Shown here: one piece after another, positions 8,574-15,702 of the stretch
How the letters are laid out: the number at the start of each line of letters is the position of its first letter
How positions within the stretch are numbered: the first letter of the stretch is position 1
Origin: Acholeplasmataceae bacterium
Lineage (GTDB): Bacteria > Bacillota_I > Bacilli_A > Acholeplasmatales > Acholeplasmataceae
Length of the DNA stretch: 23,863 nucleotides
Direction: 5' to 3'
Assembly (NCBI GenBank): GCA_030656435.1
Contig: JAUSOA010000253.1
Span: forward strand, 1 to 23,863
Notes under the pieces: model-generated
Databases searched by the model: none
What the model was told of the DNA's origin: nothing
Seen by the model: the letters and a program-made list of their open reading frames with translations, nothing else
Program-made: the position numbers and the translations under genes

Positions 8574-8658
8574 TGGTGCGGGTGACAGGAGTTGAACCTG
8601 CACGCCTTGCGGCGCTAGATCCTAAGTCTAGTGCGTCTGCCAATTTCGCCACACCCGC
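8574..8658 (-). tRNA. tRNA-Leu (anticodon UAG)
   Basis: A class II tRNA with a 7-bp acceptor stem (GCGGGTG/CACCCGC), a D-arm, a 5-bp anticodon stem around the loop CTTAGGA (anticodon TAG), a long variable arm (GCGCCGCAAGGCG region) and a T-arm with GGTTCAACTCC. The discriminator is A and CCA is encoded. It reads CUA and probably other CUN codons. Confidence 0.96.
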
Positions 8659-8661
8659 GCA

Positions 8662-8705
8662 AAAAGAATTATACCTTTTTTTTCAAAAGGTGTCAATTCT
8701 TTTTC
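8662..8705 (-). terminator. Hairpin overlapping the tRNA-Leu promoter, possible terminator of the Ig-like gene
   Basis: On the minus strand GAATT-CACCTTTT pairs with AAAAGG-TAATTC and a short T-run follows, 8 nt after the upstream gene ends. It could end that transcript, but the hairpin is AT-rich and coincides with promoter elements, so the assignment is tentative. Confidence 0.4.
8668..8696 (-). promoter_or_regulatory. Promoter of tRNA-Leu
   Basis: A perfect TTGACA (8691-8696), a 17-nt spacer and a perfect TATAAT (8668-8673) end 9 nt before the mature 5' end of the tRNA. The same bases also form an inverted repeat (see the terminator entry that overlaps). Confidence 0.9.
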
Positions 8706-8711
8706 TAAATA

Positions 8712-10265
8712 TTATATTCTTTTCTTTTTTACGTAGTAAGCGACACCAAATCCTAGAATAGAAAGTCCTGATGCGATAGAAATATAGAGAAGATAAGGAG
8801 CATTATTTTCTTCCTCTATGACATCAATTCTTATTCTAGTCGTCTCTGCGTTTCCATTGGATTCAAAACTTAAGTAAACATAATAACTTCCGCTTTCTTT
8901 TTCGTTGTTCTTATATTCATTAAAAAGAATACGCACGTGTGAGGCTGTAATTCCTGAAAGTTCTAATTGTGTTTTGAACCAATTTATTATATCTGTATCA
9001 CTCATGGTATCAGCAACTGATTTCTCAATAATCTTTTCATTGGTTTCAAAAATTGGTCCCTTATTTTCGATGACATGAATCTGAATATTTTTCAATGTCG
9101 TGTTCATTTGAGAGTCGGATGCGCTTAAAGTCATTTGATAGACTCCTGGAATCACTTTTTGATTATAAACGTTATAGGATATGGAGACACTCACATTACC
9201 ATCGACATCATCAATAGCATGATATTTTGAGAGTATGGATGCATTTGATAGTGTTGCGTCTGTTGTATATAGATAGATTAATTGTGGTCCCGCTATATTA
9301 GGCCCTATTTTGTCGACAAGTGTCACAGGTACTTCTAGAGTCGATTTGTTTCCACTCAAATCGGTTGCTTCAAATAAGACATGATAAGTTCCAACTGAAG
9401 TTGCAGTTGAATAGGTGTCACTTAGTATAGAGAGGCTTGAACTCGGTATCGAGTCAACATTATCGGTTACAATAAGCATCGTTTTAATCTCACTCACATC
9501 GATTTTATCAACAAGCGGTATTTCTATCAATTCAGGAATGGATATGATGGGACTTGTTAAATCGAAAATTTTGATGTCTAATATATATTTCTTCGTGATT
9601 AAGTTATGGGTGACTTGAAACATCATTTGATAGGTACCTGGTAGTTTAGAACTTCCTGAATAGGAATCTTGTATGACATCATAAACAATCGCATGTCCTT
9701 GTGAATTATAAGCTGTTACATAACTCTTAATTTGATTCATAGTTAACGGGTTATCGTAATCCATTGGTACTAATCCTTGGTAAGTCATGACTTCCGATGA
9801 GTGAACGTAGGGTACAAAACCATCGAAATCGACATAACTCCCCTCATAAAGCATTGCATTGTATGAATTTGTTCGACCATTTGGCATAAAAAGAATTTGA
9901 ATCCATTCATTTAAGGTTGTGAATTCAAAATAGGCTCTCTCACTATTTCGATCTTCTATTATAAAGCCATGATGATAAAATGTTCCATCATCTTCATCAA
10001 TTCCTACATAAACTCCACTTAAATCCATGGTAAGCTGACCTAAATAATCGAAATCAAAAACAAGTGTGTAGGTTGTATTTTCTTTTACACGAATTGGTTC
10101 AATAGTCTGTGCATAATATTCCGGAGTTTCAAGTACTAGAATATTGCTTAAACTTAAATAGTTTTTTCCCTTCGGTAAAGCATCATACTGACCTGCATCT
10201 GAACTAAAGTTTCCAAATAAAATAAATATAAAGCACAACAAAATAAAAGTCATCATTTTTTTCAT
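8712..10265 (-). CDS. Secreted, membrane-anchored protein with Ig-like repeats
   Basis: This is a 517-residue protein. An upstream ATG in frame at 10301 exists, but the ATG at 10265 has AGGAGG 8 nt upstream and opens directly into a signal peptide (KKMMTFILLCFIFILFG), so it is preferred. The N-terminal 170 residues of the mature part are a beta-rich region I do not recognise, possibly carbohydrate-binding-like. Three or four Ig-like units follow (about residues 185-470), marked by recurring Gly-x-Tyr-x-(Met/Val)-x-(Phe/Leu)-x-(Ala/Val)-(Thr/Ser) strands, each preceded by a GP- or SP-led linker, as in bacterial DUF5011/HYR-type repeats. A membrane helix (about 490-510) and a KKKR tail anchor the C-terminus, with no LPXTG motif. 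The likely place is the outer face of the cell membrane, with an adhesive or structural role; the ligand is unknown. Confidence 0.8.
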   Translation of the reverse strand: MKKMMTFILLCFIFILFGNFSSDAGQYDALPKGKNYLSLSNILVLETPEYYAQTIEPIRVKENTTYTLVFDFDYLGQLTMDLSGVYVGIDEDDGTFYHHGFIIEDRNSERAYFEFTTLNEWIQILFMPNGRTNSYNAMLYEGSYVDFDGFVPYVHSSEVMTYQGLVPMDYDNPLTMNQIKSYVTAYNSQGHAIVYDVIQDSYSGSSKLPGTYQMMFQVTHNLITKKYILDIKIFDLTSPIISIPELIEIPLVDKIDVSEIKTMLIVTDNVDSIPSSSLSILSDTYSTATSVGTYHVLFEATDLSGNKSTLEVPVTLVDKIGPNIAGPQLIYLYTTDATLSNASILSKYHAIDDVDGNVSVSISYNVYNQKVIPGVYQMTLSASDSQMNTTLKNIQIHVIENKGPIFETNEKIIEKSVADTMSDTDIINWFKTQLELSGITASHVRILFNEYKNNEKESGSYYVYLSFESNGNAETTRIRIDVIEEENNAPYLLYISIASGLSILGFGVAYYVKKKRI

Positions 10266-10313
10266 ATTATTTCCTCCTGCTTTATGGTAGTTAGAAATCA
10301 ATATTTTTACTTT

Positions 10314-10341
10314 AATAAAAAAAAAGAACCAGTAGGTCCTT
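10314..10341 (-). terminator. Terminator of the tRNA-His/Gln/Gln operon
   Basis: On the minus strand AGGACC-TACT-GGTTCT forms a 6-bp stem with one G-U pair, followed by nine T residues. It lies 12 nt after the CCA of the last tRNA. Confidence 0.85.
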
Positions 10342-10352
10342 ATGGTAATTCA

Positions 10353-10426
10353 TGGCAGGGCTAGCTGGATTCGAACCAACGATCGCAGGGTCAGAGCCTA
10401 CTGCCTTACCGCTTGGCTATAGCCCT
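10353..10426 (-). tRNA. tRNA-Gln (anticodon CUG)
   Basis: Acceptor stem AGGGCTA/TAGCCCT, anticodon stem GTAGG/CCTGC enclosing CTCTGAC (anticodon CTG), T-loop GGTTCGAATCC, discriminator G, encoded CCA. It reads CAG only. Its body is very similar to the neighbouring tRNA-Gln, suggesting tandem duplication. Confidence 0.94.
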
Positions 10427-10450
10427 ATAAAGAGCTTTACTTGATTAAGA

Positions 10451-10524
10451 TGGCAGGCCCAGCTGGATTTGAACCAACGATGAGGGAGTCAAAGTCCCTT
10501 GCCTTACCCCTTGGCTATGGGCCT
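10451..10524 (-). tRNA. tRNA-Gln (anticodon UUG)
   Basis: Acceptor stem AGGCCCA/TGGGCCT, anticodon stem AGGGA/TCCCT enclosing CTTTGAC (anticodon TTG), T-loop GGTTCAAATCC, discriminator G, encoded CCA. It is the main glutamine isoacceptor, reading CAA and, by wobble, CAG. Confidence 0.95.
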
Positions 10525-10535
10525 ATCTTAAGTAG

Positions 10536-10612
10536 TGGGGCGGCCGAAGGGAGTTGAACCCTCCAGTGTCGGAGCCACAATCCGATGCGTTAACCGCTTC
10601 GCCACGGCCGCC
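10536..10612 (-). tRNA. tRNA-His (anticodon GUG)
   Basis: Acceptor stem GCGGCCG/CGGCCGC, anticodon stem TCGGA/TCCGA around TTGTGGC (anticodon GTG), encoded CCA. The extra 5' G (position -1, base 10612) is encoded and opposite C73, the identity pair read by histidyl-tRNA synthetase. Confidence 0.96.
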
Positions 10613-10631
10613 GTGTGATAGCGCAATTACT

Positions 10632-10659
10632 ATTATACAATAATATTCCCTTTTGTAAA
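10632..10659 (-). promoter_or_regulatory. Promoter of the tRNA-His/Gln/Gln operon
   Basis: TTTACA (10654-10659), a 16-nt spacer and a perfect TATAAT (10632-10637) lie 20 nt before the tRNA-His 5' end. Confidence 0.8.
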
Positions 10660-10687
10660 GTGAAATTATGTAATTTTTTAGATTTAG

Positions 10688-10716
10688 TTGTGAATTATCG
10701 CCATTTCTTGTATCCT
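10688..10716 (+). promoter_or_regulatory. Candidate promoter of the two-helix membrane protein gene
   Basis: TTGTGA (10688-10693), a 17-nt spacer and TATCCT (10711-10716) precede the gene that begins at 10740. Each hexamer departs from consensus at two positions, so confidence is moderate. It is divergent from the tRNA operon promoter. Confidence 0.5.
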
Positions 10717-10739
10717 ATTCTAGAAAGGTGTGAATACTC

Positions 10740-11708
10740 ATGTTAAAGTGGCTTATTAGATTCTTCTACTTAATGATTATATCCATAGCAACCATCTATG
10801 TCTATGGAAGCGCGAACTATTCTAGACTTGAAGCTTATTACTCAGATTATATGGAGGAACATCTCGATGATGCACAGACATACCTAAAAGGTATCAATAC
10901 GCTCATGGGACTAGATTATTACTCTAATTCTGCAGTTTATCAATATGTTCAAGATAGTGGAAATCATCAATTGACTGTAAGTATATACGCAATTGGTGTG
11001 ACTTTAAATAACGAATTATATGACGGCTTAATGATTTATGTGAATAATGTTAAAATTCGCGAAGAAGGCGTTCTTGTTGAAAACCCGAAGTTGAAAATAA
11101 CAGTAACTTTAGATCAAAGCACATACAAGAGTGGTGATGATTTTATCAGTACAGCAACAGTTCTTTTTGACCCTGATAAAGCATTCCCTTACTCCTATGT
11201 TCCAAATGTGTTTTTGCTGTATGCTGATAATTACTTGAAGGTAGTGAATCAAGATATTTATGCGAACATCGAACGTATCTCTATTTCCTATTCAAACGGA
11301 ACTTTAGATGATAAAAATGCACTCGTTTATAATGATTCTCTTCTCTTTTTAGGAACAGATATTATCGCTAGTGAAGCTGCATTTAATAAAACTAATGATT
11401 TAGTTCTTAATCCTGATGATTTTAGACTATCCAAACAATTCGCTGGTGAACAGCCAACTGCTGAGGAACTTCTATCATTCAATTTAATTACTGATCGTGG
11501 TGACCTAGGCGAATATAATATATTAATTTGGAGAACGATGATTATTTATGTTTTAATTATCGGTGCGTTAACCTATGTTTTATTCTTCCATAAGATTGTG
11601 AAGGCTAAAATTCAAGAAAAACGATATCAAACAAAAGATGATAATAAAAAAGAAGTCAATGCAGTACCTATATTTAAAGATATCGAATATAAAGATGATG
11701 GAAAGTAA
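10740..11708 (+). CDS. Uncharacterised membrane protein with two helices and a large external domain
   Basis: I do not recognise this 322-residue protein. One hydrophobic helix lies at residues 4-23 and a second near 265-285; between them are about 240 mostly polar, Tyr/Asn/Asp-rich residues expected outside the cell. The C-terminus is a short, charged cytoplasmic tail (KIVKAKIQEKRYQ onwards). The ATG at 10740 follows GAAAGGTG and a candidate promoter, and opens straight into the first helix. It stands alone between divergent and downstream tRNA genes, and its stop codon lies in the loop of its own terminator. The topology resembles sensor or scaffold proteins, but no catalytic or binding motif is visible. 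Confidence 0.75.
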   Translation: MLKWLIRFFYLMIISIATIYVYGSANYSRLEAYYSDYMEEHLDDAQTYLKGINTLMGLDYYSNSAVYQYVQDSGNHQLTVSIYAIGVTLNNELYDGLMIYVNNVKIREEGVLVENPKLKITVTLDQSTYKSGDDFISTATVLFDPDKAFPYSYVPNVFLLYADNYLKVVNQDIYANIERISISYSNGTLDDKNALVYNDSLLFLGTDIIASEAAFNKTNDLVLNPDDFRLSKQFAGEQPTAEELLSFNLITDRGDLGEYNILIWRTMIIYVLIIGALTYVLFFHKIVKAKIQEKRYQTKDDNKKEVNAVPIFKDIEYKDDGK

Positions 11709-11728
11709 TTTCCATCTTTTTTTCTTTT
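11697..11728 (+). terminator. Terminator overlapping the stop codon of the preceding gene
   Basis: GATGGAAA and TTTCCATC form a perfect 8-bp stem around the loop GTAA; the TAA stop codon is in that loop. TTTTTTTCTTTTT follows. Confidence 0.92.
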
Positions 11729-11732
11729 TAGA

Positions 11733-11762
11733 TTGCTTTTAACGTTTTTTATATGCTATACT
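11733..11762 (+). promoter_or_regulatory. Promoter of tRNA-Trp
   Basis: TTGCTT (11733-11738), an 18-nt spacer and TATACT (11757-11762) preceded by TGC, an extended -10 motif. It lies 13 nt before the mature tRNA. Confidence 0.65.
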
Positions 11763-11775
11763 TATAAATGCGCTT

Positions 11776-11850
11776 AGGGGTATAGTGTCAACGGTAGCAT
11801 ACCGGTCTCCAAAACCGTCGGTGCGGGTTCGAATCCTGCTACCCCTGCCA
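11776..11850 (+). tRNA. tRNA-Trp (anticodon CCA)
   Basis: Acceptor stem AGGGGTA/TACCCCT, anticodon loop CTCCAAA (anticodon CCA), T-loop GGTTCGAATCC, discriminator G, encoded CCA. The outermost anticodon-stem pair (27-43) appears to be a C-U mismatch. Its CCA anticodon reads UGG only, matching the use of TGA as stop here. Confidence 0.95.
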
Positions 11851-11862
11851 TTTAAGAAATTC

Positions 11863-11889
11863 AAGGACGTTCAATGAACGCCCTTTTTT
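11863..11889 (+). terminator. Terminator of tRNA-Trp
   Basis: GGACGTTC and GAACGCCC form an 8-bp stem with one A-C mismatch and an AAT loop, followed by six T residues. It ends directly before the convergent phoR stop and may also slow transcripts from that side. Confidence 0.8.
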
Positions 11890-11890
11890 C

Positions 11891-13579
11891 TTAATCCATT
11901 TTGAGTTTAACTGTAATTCTTGTACCCTTACTGAGTGTTGAAGTTAATTCAACTGTACCGTTATATTTTAACGCGATATGCTTAACTATGGCAAGTCCTA
12001 ATCCGGTGCCACCATCTAGTCTTCCTTTATCAACTCTGAAAAATCTTTCAAATACTCTTTGTTGATGTTCAGGCTCTATTCCAAATCCTTGATCCTTAAC
12101 AATAAAGATAACCTCTTTATCGATTTGATCTAGGGTAATTTCAACCTTTTTGTTGGGATCGCTATATTTAATTGCATTTTCGATTAAGTTCTTAAATAGC
12201 TTATGAATATCGAGTGGATCACACATGACTTTAATAGACTTGGACTTTGTGCTTAAATTGATATTTTTAGAAATAGCGAATGGTGACTGGGTATCTAATA
12301 CTTCATTTAATATTTGATGTAAGTCCTGCTTAGAATATATTTTTTCCTTTAAGTTCTCTAATCTAGAGAGCATGAGCATGTCTTCGACTAACGCAGCCAT
12401 CGTTTCGGTTTGCTTAACAATTTGGTGTGAGGAATCTTTGATTTCATCACCCTTGATTAAACCATGCTCTATAAGCTCTGCATACCCTCTAATTGCAGTT
12501 AAAGGTGATTTGAGTTCGTGAGATGCGTGTGAGAAGAAATCTCGTTTCATTTGCTCAATTGCACGCTCTTGGCTCACATCTTTAAATAAGGCAAGAACAG
12601 TTGCTTCTGTGTGATTGAAGCCCTGTGCATTGACAAAGAAAACTCTAACTTCCATTGTCTTTCCATCCATTTTAGAATCAAAGGTTGAGGATTGATGCTC
12701 TAGATTTGCTTTCGTGATAGCATCTCTAATTTGGGTATCTCGGATTGCATAATAGCTCGGTTTTAAATATGCATCTTCACTAATGTTAAATAAGCTTTTT
12801 GCATCATCATTGAAATAGACAAGTTGTTCTTCTTTATTAAAAAGCATGACGCCTTGCTTCAGTTCATTTAATATTTCGTTGAGTTGAATTTGATAGGATT
12901 CAATCGATTTTAGATTTCTCAAGGTTGCTAAGTTAATTCCATTAATCTCATGGATAATCTCATTAATTTCAGGATAAGGACTATTTAATGAAATCATTTG
13001 AACGTTCCCTTGATTCAAATTAATTAGGCCTTCTTTAACCTTATTCCATGGTGTCAGTAAATTCTTACTCAATTGATTTAAGCCTAAATAAAATATTGCT
13101 ATAAACCCAGCTGACGTTAAAACTAAAACAAGAATGACTGAGTTATATGAAGCTTGCTTCGACTCGACAGGTATAGCAACTCTTAAGTAATTGTTGTCAT
13201 CAAGTCTTTGAGCAATGTAGAGTAAACTGATATCAATAGTATCTGAAGTTCTTTTATATACAACACCTAAGTTTTTAATTTCAGGTCGCTCGCTTTTATC
13301 AGTCCCAATCGTCCCATCATGTGAGTCGGCTAGGACAATTGCATCTTCATCTAATATCGTAATTCTTCTACCAGTCTCACTAAGATATGCATTTACAAAC
13401 TCAATTGGAGTGCCAATAAAGTTGTTATATTCTAACTCCACTTCACTGATTACAAAGTACATTAAATCCTCTTGGTTTTTCTTTTCAAAGTAATACAAGG
13501 AAAAAAATACAATGATAAAAAACAACATGAAAGCGCTCAGTAAAAGGATTATATTGTTTCTAATCAATGTACTTTTCAT
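11891..13579 (-). CDS. phoR: Phosphate-responsive sensor histidine kinase PhoR
   Basis: This 562-residue membrane kinase should sense phosphate status together with PhoU and the Pst transporter and phosphorylate the regulator encoded just upstream. Order of parts: membrane helix 1 (about 9-30), an external domain of about 115 residues, helix 2 (about 147-168), a HAMP-like linker, a PAS domain (about 235-340, starting LNEILNELKQGVMLFN), a dimerisation/phosphoacceptor domain with SHELKSPLTAIRGY (His near 350), and the ATPase domain with NAIKYS, DQGFGIE and GTGLGLAIVKH boxes. Its ATG overlaps the phoB stop by 4 bp (ATGA), indicating coupled translation. It is the last gene of the phosphate operon. 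The PhoR name rests on position and architecture. Confidence 0.92.
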   Translation of the reverse strand: MKSTLIRNNIILLLSAFMLFFIIVFFSLYYFEKKNQEDLMYFVISEVELEYNNFIGTPIEFVNAYLSETGRRITILDEDAIVLADSHDGTIGTDKSERPEIKNLGVVYKRTSDTIDISLLYIAQRLDDNNYLRVAIPVESKQASYNSVILVLVLTSAGFIAIFYLGLNQLSKNLLTPWNKVKEGLINLNQGNVQMISLNSPYPEINEIIHEINGINLATLRNLKSIESYQIQLNEILNELKQGVMLFNKEEQLVYFNDDAKSLFNISEDAYLKPSYYAIRDTQIRDAITKANLEHQSSTFDSKMDGKTMEVRVFFVNAQGFNHTEATVLALFKDVSQERAIEQMKRDFFSHASHELKSPLTAIRGYAELIEHGLIKGDEIKDSSHQIVKQTETMAALVEDMLMLSRLENLKEKIYSKQDLHQILNEVLDTQSPFAISKNINLSTKSKSIKVMCDPLDIHKLFKNLIENAIKYSDPNKKVEITLDQIDKEVIFIVKDQGFGIEPEHQQRVFERFFRVDKGRLDGGTGLGLAIVKHIALKYNGTVELTSTLSKGTRITVKLKMD

Positions 13580-14238
13580 TCGACTTGATATCCTATTCCT
13601 CGAATTGTTTTGATTTCTATATCCGCATGATTATGGTTTAGTTTTTCTCGAAGAGACTTAATATGCATATCCAAAGTTCTAGTTTCTCCTATAAAATCCG
13701 TTTCCCATACTTCCTTAAAAATGGTTTCTTTCGTGACTACAACACCCTTATTTTTAAGCAAGAGTTTGATTATAGAAAATTCCTTATTGGTTAGATAAAC
13801 TTCTTCATTCTTTATAAGACAAATATGTTTTTTATCATCAAGTATTACATTATTAAACTGGTAAATCTTCTCGTCAGCAACCTTCCTAAGCTTGGCTTGA
13901 ATTCTTGATGTGAGCTCTAAAACACCAAATGGTTTAGTCATATAATCATCTGCACCTAAGTCAAGTGCAATGACTTTATCCATTTCACTTTGTAATGCTG
14001 AAATCATCATGATGGGAGTCTCTCGATCAAGCTTTCTGATTAGTTTGAGGAGCTCTAATCCTGATATATCTGGAAGCATTACATCGAGTAAAATTAAATC
14101 AGGTTTTTCTTTTCGATAAGCATCCAAAAAAAGTTCACCTTTTTGGAATCCTTTACCGATCATTCCAGAATGATTGATAGTCTTTTCAATAACATACCCA
14201 ATTGCCTGATCGTCTTCTACATAATAGATTATTGGCAT
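13576..14238 (-). CDS. phoB: Phosphate response regulator, PhoB/PhoP (OmpR-type)
   Basis: This 220-residue transcription factor has a receiver domain with the acidic pair EDD (8-10), phosphoacceptor Asp52 in LILLDVMLPD, a conserved Ser in MMISA near 80 and Lys in YMTKPF near 103. A winged-helix DNA-binding domain follows, ending EIKTIRGIGYQVE. The set matches PhoB/PhoP proteins, which bind 11-bp direct repeats; such repeats lie upstream of pstS in this window. It starts 8 nt after phoU and overlaps phoR. In Bacillus-like bacteria the equivalent gene is called phoP. Confidence 0.93.
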   Translation of the reverse strand: MPIIYYVEDDQAIGYVIEKTINHSGMIGKGFQKGELFLDAYRKEKPDLILLDVMLPDISGLELLKLIRKLDRETPIMMISALQSEMDKVIALDLGADDYMTKPFGVLELTSRIQAKLRKVADEKIYQFNNVILDDKKHICLIKNEEVYLTNKEFSIIKLLLKNKGVVVTKETIFKEVWETDFIGETRTLDMHIKSLREKLNHNHADIEIKTIRGIGYQVE

Positions 14239-14246
14239 AAACCCTC

Positions 14247-14909
14247 CTAAAATAATAATGTATTTTTATGTTTCCCGCTGACCATGAAGATGACCCATTC
14301 AGCGATATTGACTGCATGATCTCCAACACGTTCAAAATATTTAGCAACCATTAAGACGTAAATCGCCTCATTAGGATCTATCTTTTCTTCCTTAAGTTCT
14401 CTTGTCATTTTTTCGATTAGCTGCTGAAATAGTGTGTCTACTTCATCATCTCTTAGAATCACTTCAAGTGCTTGTTTGTGATCTACCTTGACAAGTGCTT
14501 GAATGCTTAAAAGCACCATTTGTTCAACGATTTCAGCCATCTTTGATGTCAATGGAAGCATACGTTGATTTCGATTATCCTCTAGATGCAGCGTCATTTC
14601 AGCAATGTCACTTGCATGGTCTCCAATACGCTCTAAATCGGTAATTAACTTAAGAATCCCAGTAACTAATCTCAAATCACTAGCCACAGGTTGTTCCTTC
14701 CAAATAATCTTTAGTGCCTTTTTAGCAATCTCTTCTTCGTATCTATCAACTTCATCATCTTTTGCCATTACTTCTTTAGCAAGCATTAAATCTGTTGTTT
14801 TAAAGGCTCTTAATCCTTCTCTTAAATTCGCTAATGCAAGATCTGCCATATTGGCAACTTCTTTTTTTAAATCATTGATTGAATTCATTAATGATTGTCT
14901 TAATGTCAT
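14247..14909 (-). CDS. phoU: Phosphate signalling regulator PhoU
   Basis: This 220-residue, all-helical cytoplasmic protein has two tandem PhoU domains (about 1-105 and 115-215), each with the metal-binding E/D-x-x-x-D type motif: DDEVDRYEEEI near 48-58 and DDEVDTLFQQL near 153-163, and the paired LERIGDHASDIAE and FERVGDHAVNIAE signatures. It links the Pst transporter to PhoR and damps kinase signalling when phosphate is sufficient. GGAGG lies 9 nt before the ATG. Length is normal and the gene sits between pstB and phoB. Confidence 0.96.
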   Translation of the reverse strand: MTLRQSLMNSINDLKKEVANMADLALANLREGLRAFKTTDLMLAKEVMAKDDEVDRYEEEIAKKALKIIWKEQPVASDLRLVTGILKLITDLERIGDHASDIAEMTLHLEDNRNQRMLPLTSKMAEIVEQMVLLSIQALVKVDHKQALEVILRDDEVDTLFQQLIEKMTRELKEEKIDPNEAIYVLMVAKYFERVGDHAVNIAEWVIFMVSGKHKNTLLF

Positions 14910-14934
14910 CTTAAACTACCTCCATTATAGCATA

Positions 14935-15702
14935 TTATCCGAAACGTCCGGTGATATATTCTTCAGTTTTCTTATGATCTGGTGTTGAGAATATGTAGGA
15001 TGTGTCTCCATATTCGACGATTTCTCCAAGTAGGAAAAACGCTGTTTTATCTGATATTCTTGCAGCTTGCTGCATGTTATGTGTCACGATGATGATCGTA
15101 TATTTCTTTTTTAATTCAACAATTAAGTCTTCAATTTTAGCGGTAGCAACTGGGTCAAGCGCTGAGGTTGGTTCATCCATTAAGATAACCTCGGGCTTCA
15201 TAGCTATCGTTCTTGCGATGCATAATCTTTGTTGCTGACCTCCTGATAAGGATAGTGCAGATTCCTTAAGTCTATCCTTGACCTCATCCCATAATGCTGC
15301 TTGCTTTAAGGATTCTTCAACGATGATTTTTAACTCTTCTTTATCTTTAATACCTTGACACTTTGGACCATAGGTGATGTTATCATAAATACTCATCGGA
15401 AATGGATTGGGCTTTTGAAAAACCATTCCTACTCTTTTTCTAAGTCCGATAACGTCTGTACCTTTTTGATAAATGTTTTCTTTGTGATAATTGATATCCC
15501 CTTCTATTTTACAACTTTCTATCAAATCATTCATTCTATTTAATGCTCTTAAAAAAGTAGACTTCCCACAACCACTAGGTCCAATCAGTGCAGTGACTTC
15601 TTTTTCATAGATTTGAAGGTTAACACTTTTTAGTGCTTGAGTTTCTCCGTAAAAGAGGTTTAGATTTTCGATATTGAATACAATATTATTTCCTATTGTC
15701 AT
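14935..15702 (-). CDS. pstB: Phosphate ABC transporter ATPase PstB
   Basis: This 255-residue ATPase powers phosphate import. Walker A is GPSGCGKST (about 37-45), the Q-loop lies in VFQKPNPFP, the ABC signature is LSGGQQQR (near 151), Walker B is VILMDEPTSALDP (near 170), and the switch His is in VTHNMQQA. The FQKPNPFPMSIYDNI and GEIVEYG segments are typical of PstB. The ATG overlaps the pstA stop by 4 bp. It would be a cytoplasmic dimer bound to PstA/PstC. Confidence 0.97.
   Translation of the reverse strand: MTIGNNIVFNIENLNLFYGETQALKSVNLQIYEKEVTALIGPSGCGKSTFLRALNRMNDLIESCKIEGDINYHKENIYQKGTDVIGLRKRVGMVFQKPNPFPMSIYDNITYGPKCQGIKDKEELKIIVEESLKQAALWDEVKDRLKESALSLSGGQQQRLCIARTIAMKPEVILMDEPTSALDPVATAKIEDLIVELKKKYTIIIVTHNMQQAARISDKTAFFLLGEIVEYGDTSYIFSTPDHKKTEEYITGRFG

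Noticed and set aside
8467..8652. Minus-strand reading frame of 61 codons beginning MAKLADALDLGSS
   Set aside because: It is the well-known artefact of translating a tRNA-Leu gene; the tRNA structure is complete.
8573..8761. Plus-strand reading frame of 62 codons with RVTGVEPARLAALDPKS
   Set aside because: It is antisense to tRNA-Leu, another common false protein, and it lacks a ribosome site.
11776..11850. Mycoplasma-type code with TGA as Trp
   Set aside because: The tRNA-Trp has a CCA anticodon, Trp codons in the genes are TGG, and genes end at TGA (e.g. the exporter ATPase) at sensible lengths.
14605..14988. Plus-strand reading frame of 127 codons
   Set aside because: It is antisense to phoU and the end of pstB, has no ribosome site, and those genes are unmistakable.
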